From JAIPGX01 sp041650475 (lineage in GTDB: Bacteria > Babelota > Babeliae > Babelales > UASB340): a stretch of 40,809 bases of DNA. The translations under genes and the position numbers were made by a program. The notes beneath the pieces are model-generated. The model saw only the letters and a list, made by a program, of their open reading frames with translations, had not been told where the DNA came from and did not search any database. Positions 32,904 to 40,809 of the stretch are shown one piece after another. Each line of letters opens with the position of its first letter. Within the stretch, counting starts at the first letter, position 1. The stretch lies in the NCBI GenBank assembly GCA_041650475.1, contig JBAZLD010000012.1, positions 1-40,809 on the forward strand. The letters are read 5' to 3'.

Positions 32904-35900
32904 ATGCAAGGTAAAAAAAAATTAAAAATAAATCTTATTATTTTATTGGTAGGTTTTTCTTTTTTTAAAACGAGTTTTACATTTTTAGATTTTCAATCAT
33001 TAACTGGCGATACCAAATCTGTTGATTATTTATTTTCTATTAATTTGCAAACAAAAAAACAACAACAAAAAGAACTTGAAGAAAAAATAATAAGTTTTAA
33101 AAAAAGGTTTTCTGAAGCTAATAAATCGATTTCAAAAAATATTAATAGTATTAGTACGCGTATATTAGAATTAAAAAATAATTTAAAAACTGCATCAGAT
33201 GAAGAACAAGAAAATATAAATAAGCTAATGTCGTTGCTTACAGATAGAAAAGAAAATCTGTTAAAACTTCAGGAACTTTGGAAAAAGGCTGAAGAGCTTT
33301 TATTAGATTATGTGAAATTATTAAAAGATATAATTATTGAGCAGCAAAAGGAAAAGGAAGAAGAGGTTAAGTTTGCATATTCTTGGGACGATTTTAAGCA
33401 AAATCAAGAAAGGGTTGCTGAGTTAATTGCAAAACTTCAGGTAGAAAAAGACAAAAGAGAAAGTTTTAAGAAACAAAAAGTAACAGAAAAAGAAACTTTA
33501 ATATCTTTACAAAAACAACTTGAAACAAAGGATAAGCAAAAGGATGTTGGTGCTAAAACTTTTAAAAATAAAAATATAGATATAAAAACACTTGAACAAG
33601 AAATTAATATACTTAATGAAAAAATCAATTATGCAAATTTGAAAATAGAAAATCTAGATTATTTAATTAAATATAAAGATGATGAAATTGTTTTAATACA
33701 ATATAAATTAAAAAATTCGCAAAAAAGACTTGATTATATAGAAAAACATATGTCGGTTGAGCCAAAAGATATTGAACAAGCAAAGACCGATTGGGATGAT
33801 CAGAAACAAAAATCTGCAAAAATAAAAGAACAATTAAATAGTCAAAAAAATTTTAAAAAATCTGAATTAGATAAATTAAATGTTACGTTGCAAGTTTTGC
33901 AAAATCAGTTAAAAAAACTAGAAAGCGAGGCTGATTCTACTCAAATTTTGCAAGCACAACTTCAAAGACAAAAAATAGAGACTCATATAGAGGTCCTCAA
34001 TAAAGATATTTTGTTGCTTGATCTTAAAGAAGAGCGTGAAAATATTTTTATAAATAAAAAGGAGCAAAATTTTCAAATTATTAGTAGTTATCAAAAAATT
34101 TCTCATGAAAAAGAAAGTATAGATTATTGGTTGGCAAATTTTAAAAATCAAAGAGATCTTGTTATAAGTTCGATAAAAAATTTAGAAGAAAATAGAAATA
34201 CTCAAAATACAGCTTTACTAGAAATCAATAAAAAAATAGATAATTTAAGATCAAAAGAAGAAGAAGTAAAAAATAAAAAGGATATTCTTTTTAAGGCTCG
34301 TCAAAGAGAATATAATGCTATTTTAGCAAATTTAGATGAAATCAAAAAAAATCTTAATAAACAACAACAATTAATACAAGAATATTTAGCTGTAGTTTCT
34401 GATTTAATCAATCAACAAGAAACAATTTTGACTCAATATGAATTTATTATAAATAATTTAGAAACAAAATTAATTTCTTTTAATATTTGGAAGAGATCTC
34501 CTAAGGCAATAACTCTTGAAGAATCAATGCAATCTTTGGTTGATTTGGAAAAATTTTTTGTTAAATTTTTTTGGGATATTCCTGCTAATTTATCGCCTAG
34601 TGTTCTATGGTCGAATATAAAAAGTTTGAATTTTTATAATTATATTGGGTTATTAATTTTTTTATTCTTATATTTATTATTTTTTTTGGGGGTAAAAAAA
34701 ATATTTTTAACAATAAAAGATTATACTTCCTCAAAAATATCTAGTTATAACAAACAAAAGAATTTTTTGTATTTTAATGTAATTACAAATACATTTGTTT
34801 TATTTGCTTTGAATAATTATAAAGTTTTATTTACATGGTTGTTTTTTTATTTGCATGTAATTTTTGATTTTAAGGGAATATTTGCATCCATTTCTTTTGC
34901 TGCAAATAATTTTGTTATAGCTCTTTTTTATTTAATTTCTGTTCCTGTTTTGATTTATATTTTTAGCAAATTTATCTCTAATCTTAAAAAATTAAACAAA
35001 AATTTGAGCTTTCTCTTTTTTGCAGAAAAATTACAAAATAAATTTATTTTCTTAATTGCATTTATTTTATATGCAACTGCTGTGTTAATACCTATAAAAA
35101 AAGCTTTTATTGTTTATGTAGATTTTTCTTCCCAGGCACCAAATGTTATTATTGCTGCATATACTCTTATTTTGGTAATAGCAATATTGCTTTTTTTTGG
35201 CAAAGAAGACATTTTAACTCTTATACATTCCAATAGTAAATTTTTTGTGTGGTTAGAAAATAAGATTGATAAATATTATTATCCTGTATTTATATTTTTT
35301 ATGGGATTATTAATCCTATCAAATCCGTACATAGGTTACTATAATCTTGCATGGTATTTGTCATTTTCAATCCCCTCTTCTGTTTTTTTAATATATGGCA
35401 TGTTTTTGGTGCATTATTATAGTCGTAATTTTTTTGTACAATTTTTTATAAAAGAAGAAGATGATGAAGTTATTGATAAATTTGATCATGCAAAAACGTA
35501 TTATGGCTTTTTTATTATTACTACTTTTTCTATTTTATTATTCTTTTTATTTATTTTAATTGCCAGAATTTGGGGATTTAATTATACTCCCGCTTCTTTA
35601 TGGAAATCCCTTTCACAAGATTGGGTTTTGTCATTAGGAGATGACATAAAATTTGGCCTTGTTCAATTGATGACAGTAACCATTTTTATAGTATCCGGAT
35701 TTTTTATTTCGTTTTTTACTAATAAATTTATTCTTAATAAGCTGTTTGAGATTTTTAAAACAGAGCCGGGCACACAAAATACCATTTTTAGAATATCACA
35801 TTATTTGATAATTTTTATTTCTATACTTTTAGGTTTTGCAAGCATAAGATTAAGTGGTTTTATATTGTGGGCTGGTGGATTTTTTGCTGCTGGTCTTGGT

Positions 35901-36479
35901 TTTGGTTTAAAAGATCTTGTTGCAGATTTTATAGCAGGATTTTTTGTTTTGATTGAAAGATCGATTGAAATTGGAAATTTTATTCAAATTGATAAAGATA
36001 CCAGGGGTACGGTTAGAAATATTTCTGCGCGAGCTACTACCATAAGAACTGCTAGAAATTTTTCAGTCATAATACCAAATAAAGATTTAATTTCTAAACC
36101 TATTATTAATTGGGGAGAGGGTCGTTTAGCTGTTGGTTTTGAATTAACAGTGATAATTGATTACAGGTCTGATGTAAAATTTGTTAAAAAATTGTTACTT
36201 GAAATAATAAATAACCATCAGCTTATTTTAAAAGTTCCAGCTCCTGTGGTTCGGCTGGAAGATTTTGATGCGTACGGATTAAAATTTTTTGTTAGAGCTT
36301 TTGTGGGTTCTAGGAGAATTCGTGATCAATGGGAAATTGCAAGTGACTTAAGAATTGAAATTATTTCTAAATTCAGAGAGAATAATATTGCTATTTGTTC
36401 TCCTGAGTATATAATTCGTCTCGCACAAAATGAAAATAATGGTGAAATTAAATCGCCAATAAATATAAAATTTGATTAA
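32904..36479 (+). CDS. Very large MscS/MscK-type mechanosensitive channel
   Basis: A 1191-residue membrane protein. N-terminal signal-like segment (10-28); then about 500 residues of almost continuous, Lys/Glu/Gln-rich coiled coil (about 50-540), presumably periplasmic. About eleven membrane spans follow (570-1000). The C-terminal MscS core has a Gly/Ala-rich pore helix LWAGGFFAAGLGFGLKDLVADF (about 983-1004), then ERSIEIGNFIQI, GTVRNISARATTIRT and IPNKDLISKPIINW, and an alpha/beta tail. Such channels release solutes on hypo-osmotic shock. Size and layout match MscK/MscM rather than MscS. It is 24 nt after the RecO-like gene and 5 nt before rsmA, with GGGATA upstream. Confidence 0.92.
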   Translation: MQGKKKLKINLIILLVGFSFFKTSFTFLDFQSLTGDTKSVDYLFSINLQTKKQQQKELEEKIISFKKRFSEANKSISKNINSISTRILELKNNLKTASDEEQENINKLMSLLTDRKENLLKLQELWKKAEELLLDYVKLLKDIIIEQQKEKEEEVKFAYSWDDFKQNQERVAELIAKLQVEKDKRESFKKQKVTEKETLISLQKQLETKDKQKDVGAKTFKNKNIDIKTLEQEINILNEKINYANLKIENLDYLIKYKDDEIVLIQYKLKNSQKRLDYIEKHMSVEPKDIEQAKTDWDDQKQKSAKIKEQLNSQKNFKKSELDKLNVTLQVLQNQLKKLESEADSTQILQAQLQRQKIETHIEVLNKDILLLDLKEERENIFINKKEQNFQIISSYQKISHEKESIDYWLANFKNQRDLVISSIKNLEENRNTQNTALLEINKKIDNLRSKEEEVKNKKDILFKARQREYNAILANLDEIKKNLNKQQQLIQEYLAVVSDLINQQETILTQYEFIINNLETKLISFNIWKRSPKAITLEESMQSLVDLEKFFVKFFWDIPANLSPSVLWSNIKSLNFYNYIGLLIFLFLYLLFFLGVKKIFLTIKDYTSSKISSYNKQKNFLYFNVITNTFVLFALNNYKVLFTWLFFYLHVIFDFKGIFASISFAANNFVIALFYLISVPVLIYIFSKFISNLKKLNKNLSFLFFAEKLQNKFIFLIAFILYATAVLIPIKKAFIVYVDFSSQAPNVIIAAYTLILVIAILLFFGKEDILTLIHSNSKFFVWLENKIDKYYYPVFIFFMGLLILSNPYIGYYNLAWYLSFSIPSSVFLIYGMFLVHYYSRNFFVQFFIKEEDDEVIDKFDHAKTYYGFFIITTFSILLFFLFILIARIWGFNYTPASLWKSLSQDWVLSLGDDIKFGLVQLMTVTIFIVSGFFISFFTNKFILNKLFEIFKTEPGTQNTIFRISHYLIIFISILLGFASIRLSGFILWAGGFFAAGLGFGLKDLVADFIAGFFVLIERSIEIGNFIQIDKDTRGTVRNISARATTIRTARNFSVIIPNKDLISKPIINWGEGRLAVGFELTVIIDYRSDVKFVKKLLLEIINNHQLILKVPAPVVRLEDFDAYGLKFFVRAFVGSRRIRDQWEIASDLRIEIISKFRENNIAICSPEYIIRLAQNENNGEIKSPINIKFD

Positions 36480-36484
36480 AATTT

Positions 36485-37267
36485 ATGAACAAAAAAATAG
36501 AAAAACCCTTCAAAAAGAAAAAATTTGGACAGCATTTTTTACGCAAACAATCCGTTGTTGACCATATGATTGATAAGGTTCAAATTTCAGAAAAAACATA
36601 TGTTATGGAAATAGGTTGTGGCGATGGCTTTTTGACGCAATCTATTTTACAGCAAACAAAATGCAAAGAATTATGGGTTTATGAAATTGATCCTGAATGG
36701 GCAAATTTTGTTAAAAATAAAATTCAGGATACTAGACTAAAAATTTTTCAAGAAAATATTTTAGAAGTTGATTTTAATAAATTAGAAACCTACAAACCAT
36801 GGGTTTTGCTTGCTAATTTGCCATATCAAATTACGTTTCCAATATTATTTTTATTACAAAAAAATAAGCACTTATTTAAAGAAGGTGTTGTTATGGTACA
36901 AGAAGAAGTTGCACGAAAAATTACAGCAACACACGGCAAGGGGTATAGTTCGACTTCTTTGTTCTTACAATATCATTTTGATCTTCAATTATTGGAGAAA
37001 ATTGAACCGGGTGCATTTAGCCCGCCGCCCAAAGTTTTTTCAAGATTAATCTATTTTAAACCTAAATTTGATCAAGTAGCCATACCAAACGAAACAGAAT
37101 TTTGGAAATTTCTAAAATTCTGTTTTCTTTCACCCCGTCGTACTTTGCGAAATAATTTAAGAACAACAAATTATGATTTAACAAAAATGCCAGAAAATTT
37201 ATTAGATTTACGTGCACAACAATTGTCTTTTGCTGATTTTTTAAAAGTTTGGGAAAAAATTTATTAA
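36485..37267 (+). CDS. rsmA: 16S rRNA dimethyladenosine transferase RsmA (KsgA)
   Basis: A 260-residue SAM-dependent methyltransferase that dimethylates two adjacent adenines near the 3' end of 16S rRNA. Signature features: KKKFGQHFLRKQSVVDHM at the start, the SAM motif MEIGCGDGFLTQ (40-51), the catalytic NLPYQITFPI (about 112-121), and the typical KPGAFSPPPKVFS-like segment EPGAFSPPPKVFSRL. The C-terminal RRTLRNNL is also family-typical. ATG 36485 lies 5 nt after the channel gene with no strong site, so translation is probably coupled. Its end overlaps the convergent NUDIX gene by 4 nt. Confidence 0.95.
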   Translation: MNKKIEKPFKKKKFGQHFLRKQSVVDHMIDKVQISEKTYVMEIGCGDGFLTQSILQQTKCKELWVYEIDPEWANFVKNKIQDTRLKIFQENILEVDFNKLETYKPWVLLANLPYQITFPILFLLQKNKHLFKEGVVMVQEEVARKITATHGKGYSSTSLFLQYHFDLQLLEKIEPGAFSPPPKVFSRLIYFKPKFDQVAIPNETEFWKFLKFCFLSPRRTLRNNLRTTNYDLTKMPENLLDLRAQQLSFADFLKVWEKIY

Positions 37268-37905
37268 AATTTTATATAAAATTTATTCAAATAATCAAAA
37301 GCAATTTGACTCCAGCTTTCCATTTGATCATAAACAGATTCGCATTCATTAAAATTTAAAAGTTCTCCCGATTTTAATTCAGATTTCACTTTTATTTTAT
37401 TTGAATCACCGGTGATCAAAAATACAAAACCAGTATGAACCTGCCCTACAGAATTAGATTCATCATTTAATAAACCAATTGGTTGAATTTCAAAATTGCC
37501 AGAAAATTCTATTTCTTCACTAAATTCTCTTTTTGCCCAATCAAAAATAGTTTTTGATTGAATATCTTCTTCGCGTATATGTCCGCCGATACCCAAAGAA
37601 AGCTTATTTTGTAAACGAACTTCGCTTGCTGTACTTCTGCGCTGCATTACAAATAATTTGTCTTCGAATTTGTAAACTATATATGGTATAATTTGTTTGT
37701 AATTTGTATCAGTTTCTGCCTGAGATCTCCAGATAAACTCTTTATTTTTTTCTATTAAATTTTGATATTTTTCAAAATCTATCTTTTCAATCCCATTTAT
37801 AACTTCATTTTGAAAAAGAATATTCTTTTTTACTACTAATATTTTTTCGTCTTCTTTTTTTATAAAAACTTTTTGATTATTTAAATTTTCTTTTTGATTT
37901 TGCAT
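37264..37905 (-). CDS. NUDIX hydrolase
   Basis: A 213-residue protein with a NUDIX domain (about 70-205). LFVMQRR precedes a Nudix box read as GGHIREED...AKREFSEEIEF (107-133): Arg126, Glu127, Glu130 and Glu131 supply the REx2EE core, with a few extra residues before it. Likely a Mg-dependent pyrophosphohydrolase of a nucleoside-diphosphate derivative; substrate unknown. The N-terminal about 60 residues are an unrecognised, Lys/Glu-rich extension. The frame reaches 37953, but ATG 37905 (MQNQK) avoids a hydrophobic, non-conserved start and has AAGAGAG upstream. Confidence 0.85.
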   Translation of the reverse strand: MQNQKENLNNQKVFIKKEDEKILVVKKNILFQNEVINGIEKIDFEKYQNLIEKNKEFIWRSQAETDTNYKQIIPYIVYKFEDKLFVMQRRSTASEVRLQNKLSLGIGGHIREEDIQSKTIFDWAKREFSEEIEFSGNFEIQPIGLLNDESNSVGQVHTGFVFLITGDSNKIKVKSELKSGELLNFNECESVYDQMESWSQIAFDYLNKFYIKF

Positions 37906-38077
37906 AAAGACTCTCTTTTTTTTTAAAAAAATTAAAATAAGTTTTAAGACCAAGTTGCATGGTACTAAATTTTTGATTCAATTAAAAGTTTTCTGTTTTA
38001 TTTTAAATCTTTATTTTTATAAAATTTACTTATTTTTTATTGTAAATTTCATTTGACCAAACAACATTTACATTTTT

Positions 38078-38788
38078 TTATATAGAATGTTTTACGTAAT
38101 GCCTGAATGATCTTCCTACAATTCTAGCAAAAATTTCAGTAATAAAACTTTTTTGATTATTTTGATTATATTTATTTGAATTTATTTGATATTTAATTTT
38201 TTCTCTTATTAAATTTATAATTTTACGACCTTCTTTTTTTAAACAAGCATCACCTTCTTTTAACCACAAATCATGAAGCGCATCAAATGTTGAATACAGT
38301 TTTTTAGGTAAAAAATCTTTAGTTATCGAATAGTTTTGTAAAAGTAATTTTAAAGTTTGAATATCGGTTGGTTTGTTTGATGCAAATTTATATAAAAGAA
38401 ACGCTATTGTGTTTATTATAAATAATGCGCAAATATACTTGGTGAATCTATTGCTTGGATTAGGTTTGTCTTCAAAAAATGGATAAAATAAGGCAGCTAC
38501 AGCTATAATAATTGCTTCTACATTACTATTTTTTATAATAGGATATATTGAAGATTCTATTCCTAATGCCGTTAATTGGAAGCTACAAAATTTTTTAAAA
38601 CTAGAACAGGGCGTTGTATCTTTGCATTCATCAATAAATTTTTTTTCGAGAAATTTCCATTTATATTCTTTATAAAAAACAGTTTCAGGATCATGTCCAA
38701 AAAGTTGATTTGCAAAAAATACAGATAAACAAAGTAATAAAATTGAAAATTTAAAATTTGATTTAGAATATAATTTATTAAAAATCAT
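38078..38788 (-). CDS. Predicted membrane or exported protein of unknown function
   Basis: A 236-residue protein, not recognised. Hydrophobic segments lie at about 15-31 (signal or anchor, SILLLCLSVFFANQLFG), 90-104 (AIIIAVAALFYPFF) and 117-134 (YICALFIINTIAFLLYKF). Cys pairs at about 55/60 and 67 could form disulphides outside the membrane. The C-terminal 100 residues are basic and soluble-looking, ending in FARIVGRSFRHYVKHSI. It stands alone, with 172 nt and 233 nt of AT-rich spacer on its sides. Possibly a lineage-specific inner-membrane protein. Confidence 0.6.
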   Translation of the reverse strand: MIFNKLYSKSNFKFSILLLCLSVFFANQLFGHDPETVFYKEYKWKFLEKKFIDECKDTTPCSSFKKFCSFQLTALGIESSIYPIIKNSNVEAIIIAVAALFYPFFEDKPNPSNRFTKYICALFIINTIAFLLYKFASNKPTDIQTLKLLLQNYSITKDFLPKKLYSTFDALHDLWLKEGDACLKKEGRKIINLIREKIKYQINSNKYNQNNQKSFITEIFARIVGRSFRHYVKHSI

Positions 38789-38963
38789 AGGGGCTTCCTG
38801 TGTCTTTTATAAGTTAAAGTAAGTTAAACAATGAAAAATATTAATAAATTTTTGATTTAATGAAAAGTTCTATTTTTTTACTTTCTTAAAAAAAATCTGG
38901 TACAAGACTTTATTTTTGGATTTTTAGAGATACAAATAAAAATTGAAAATTTTGATATGTAAT

Positions 38964-38999
38964 AAAATAAGGACCAGCAAATTTGCTGGTCCTTATTTT
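38964..38999. terminator. Perfect 36-bp palindrome, bidirectional terminator
   Basis: The half-site AAAATAAGGACCAGCAAA is followed by its exact complement. The stem core GGACCAGC/GCTGGTCC is flanked by A on one side and T on the other on both strands, so it is a proper terminator shape in both directions. It lies 22 nt beyond the stop of the minus-strand C11 protease gene, which it most likely ends. Confidence 0.85.
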
Positions 39000-39021
39000 C
39001 TATTTAGTTTCAGGTTATTTT

Positions 39022-40338
39022 TTACTTAGAATAAATATCTCTTATAAATTTAACCCATAAACTATCTTGAGCAAATTCAGTTTTTATATAGGATTCATCG
39101 ATAAAGCTTGAAAATGGGAAATATATTGATAAACCTTGTGATCCTGAAAATGTTGTACCTGCAGTTTTTGCAATAACAGCATTTTCTATAAGCTTCATAC
39201 CCAATTTTAGCGATTCTTTTAAATTGTTTATAGATTTTGTTAATTCTTCTTTAACTTGTTGGTTTTTAATAATATTAAACGCTGCTTGTGTATAATTTTC
39301 ATTAAGTTTTTTGTTAAGTTTACTGTAGAAAGAATAAAGGTCTATATAATTTTTGTTACTAAACTGGATAGATTCGCCTCGTGAATTTTTGATTATTTTT
39401 TTTATTTTTACAGTATCAATTTTTTTACAAACTTCTATGTCTTTTATAATTTGGTTAAGTCCATCTTTTACAAGGTCTATATTTTCTAAGTCTATTGCGG
39501 ATTGTGTGTAAAATTGTATTTTGTTTTGATAGTAATGTTCATATGTTTGTACTATATTTACTGCAAGTGTTATTGGATTTATGCTACCGTGACTCAAATT
39601 TTTTAAAAGAGTTAAATAATCCCATCCACGTGCTAGCTCAACCTCTTGTGATGCAACCATATATTTTGCATAATTTCTTATTTGATAACCGACTTCAACC
39701 ATGGCCATTAAACATGCATCCATACCTAAAATGTCTAATTTTTTATTTTTTAAAACATCAGTTTTAATTTGTTTTAATGCATTAGCTAATTCTTGGTTGT
39801 TCATGTATGTTCTATTTAATTCGTTAAAAAGTATACCTCTGTGTGATATTAATTCTGTCTCTGCATTCTTTGTTATACCGTCTATGCTTATTTTTGAATT
39901 TTCAACGGAAAGATATGGGCTAATATGCATACGATGTGAACTATTCCAAACAGGATCCAAAATTCCAACCCCATGATTCCATAAGATTAGAAAATAATTT
40001 TTTGCAGGATAACCATTTACTGCCCATTTCATAGATTCAACTAAGTCTTCGCAGCTGCTACCATCAGAATTTTGGGCTATATGAGAATCTAAATTTATTT
40101 GATTCTTATTTATTTTATAACGCCAAATTCCATTTTGATTGGGTTGGTACCATTGTACCAAAATATTAATTTTTTCATTTGATCCTATAGAGGCCATATC
40201 ACTTAAATTTTGAGCTGCAAATTTGCTTAAATTATTTTTTGCTTGAACAAAAACCAATATTGTCCAATCTGCACAAAAATTGTATGAATAAAAAATAAAT
40301 GACCACAAAATAGAATAAAATACATGCTTGATCTTCAT
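39022..40338 (-). CDS. Exported clostripain-family (C11) cysteine protease
   Basis: A 438-residue protein with signal peptide FYSILWSFIFYSYNFCA. The clostripain fold follows: WTILVFVQAKNNLS, then FLILWNHGVGI with catalytic His122, then LDILGMDACLMAMVEVGYQ with catalytic Cys209. VASQEVELARGWDY follows the Cys, typical of C11 members that cleave after basic residues. The C-terminal TTFSGSQGLSIYFP is also conserved in the family. The frame extends to 40404, but ATG 40338 starts the signal peptide and follows AGGGGGGGAAG. Single gene with its own terminator. Possible roles: surface or secreted protein processing, or host attack; substrate unknown. Confidence 0.88.
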   Translation of the reverse strand: MKIKHVFYSILWSFIFYSYNFCADWTILVFVQAKNNLSKFAAQNLSDMASIGSNEKINILVQWYQPNQNGIWRYKINKNQINLDSHIAQNSDGSSCEDLVESMKWAVNGYPAKNYFLILWNHGVGILDPVWNSSHRMHISPYLSVENSKISIDGITKNAETELISHRGILFNELNRTYMNNQELANALKQIKTDVLKNKKLDILGMDACLMAMVEVGYQIRNYAKYMVASQEVELARGWDYLTLLKNLSHGSINPITLAVNIVQTYEHYYQNKIQFYTQSAIDLENIDLVKDGLNQIIKDIEVCKKIDTVKIKKIIKNSRGESIQFSNKNYIDLYSFYSKLNKKLNENYTQAAFNIIKNQQVKEELTKSINNLKESLKLGMKLIENAVIAKTAGTTFSGSQGLSIYFPFSSFIDESYIKTEFAQDSLWVKFIRDIYSK

Positions 40339-40412
40339 ACTTCCCCCCCTAAAAATATTTGATAATCTTTTCTGTTTATAACTTAAAGAAATTTTTATGA
40401 TCAAGGCAATAA

Positions 40413-40458
40413 TTTCAAATATAAATAAAATATTGCTTTATTCTATTTATATTTGAAA
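40413..40458. promoter_or_regulatory. Long AT hairpin in the divergent protease-leuS region
   Basis: TTTCAAATATAAATA (40413-40427) pairs perfectly with TATTTATATTTGAAA (40444-40458). After one mismatch AATA pairs with TATT, around a TTGCTT loop. It lies 75 nt upstream of the protease start and 164 nt upstream of leuS. No G-C core or T-tract makes it a good terminator, so an operator or leader structure is possible. The rest of the 284-nt gap is plain AT-rich DNA. Confidence 0.4.
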
Positions 40459-40622
40459 AAAAAATTTAGATATTATAATTTCTGATAAGAACTATTTTTT
40501 GTATTTTTTGAAAGGTGCATGAAAAAAATAATAAACCTGCTAAATTATTGGTAATTTAAATTAAAAACATGTAAAAATATTAAGAATATAAAAAGCCTTA
40601 AAATTCAATTTTGGGATAATTT

Positions 40623-40809
40623 ATGAATTATGATTTCAAAAAAGTAGAGAAAAAATGGCAAGATTATTGGGAAAAGAATCCGTATGTTAAAACAAAGGAT
40701 AATAAAAAATTAAAAAAATATTATTGTTTAAATATGTTTCCATATCCATCAGGTGCAGGAATGCACATAGGGCATTGGAAAAGTTATATTTTACCCGATG
40801 TTTATGCAA
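40623..40809 (+). CDS. leuS: Leucyl-tRNA synthetase, N-terminal fragment (3' truncated by the window)
   Basis: The frame opens at ATG 40623 and runs off the end after 62 codons. MNYDFKKVEKKWQDYWEKN is the usual bacterial LeuRS start, and LNMFPYPSGAGMHIGHWKSY contains the class I HIGH signature (family: MLPYPSGxLHxGH). It charges tRNA-Leu. TTGGGATAATTT precedes the start. The editing and KMSKS regions lie outside the window. Confidence 0.93.
   Translation, partial: MNYDFKKVEKKWQDYWEKNPYVKTKDNKKLKKYYCLNMFPYPSGAGMHIGHWKSYILPDVYA

Noticed and set aside
33054..34530. Separate SMC or myosin-like coiled-coil gene
   Set aside because: The frame continues without a break into the membrane and MscS domains, so it is the N-terminal part of one channel protein.
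37906..37953. N-terminal extension of the NUDIX protein
   Set aside because: Hydrophobic, Lys-rich leader without a ribosome site; ATG 37905 has a purine-rich site upstream.
40339..40404. Extended start of the C11 protease
   Set aside because: It would bury the signal peptide behind 22 charged residues; the strong AGGGGGGGAAG site belongs to ATG 40338.

Overview
This is a strongly AT-rich, tightly packed bacterial chromosome segment. The organism looks like a Gram-negative-type intracellular or host-associated bacterium. A C-terminal-Phe outer-membrane barrel, peptidoglycan synthesis and turnover genes, and several exported proteins with eukaryote-like domains (a plant/animal-style PP2C phosphatase and two RING-like zinc-finger proteins) are present. 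Together with the low GC this best fits Candidatus Dependentiae (TM6/Babeliae) or a similar amoeba-associated lineage. That placement is inferred from gene content only; no rRNA is present to confirm it.

Layout. (1) 1-3779 is the right end of a hybrid NRPS/PKS locus: the end of an adenylation-PCP protein, a ketosynthase-ACP protein with no acyltransferase, a type II thioesterase and a Sfp-type phosphopantetheinyl transferase. It is visibly less AT-biased than what follows. (2) 3803-6716: a MazG-like pyrophosphohydrolase, a CrtI-like flavoprotein and an exported protein with a possible SLOG/LOG-like fold. (3) 6724-9838, minus strand: dciA, a TPR protein and murG, probably one operon. (4) 9954-18951: transketolase, a large porin-like protein, aspS translationally coupled to an NtrY-like histidine kinase, and a HIT protein. 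(5) 19027-20663, minus strand: two paralogous exported RING-like proteins. (6) 21033-23724: a sodium:solute symporter and hisS. (7) 23930-25855, minus strand: PBP1A. (8) 26205-30868: a K+-dependent-type membrane pyrophosphatase, an MltA-like lytic transglycosylase and an exported PP2C. (9) 31043-37267: a NamZ-like exo-muramidase, a RecO-like protein, a giant MscS/MscK-type channel and rsmA. (10) 37264-40338, minus strand: a NUDIX hydrolase, an unknown membrane protein and an exported clostripain-family protease. The start of leuS lies at the right edge.

Themes. The housekeeping genes (aspS, hisS, leuS, tkt, rsmA, dciA, murG, PBP1A) form the backbone. Between them sit lineage-specific exported proteins that could act on a eukaryotic host (PP2C, RING pair, C11 protease). 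Four genes concern peptidoglycan (murG, PBP1A, MltA-like, NamZ-like), so a wall is probably made and remodelled. Two inverted copies of a roughly 190-bp element built from paired hairpins (14175-14362 and 23725-23920) look like a non-autonomous mobile or REPIN-type repeat. Several strong hairpins mark transcription ends. No tRNA, rRNA, CRISPR array or intact transposase gene was seen.
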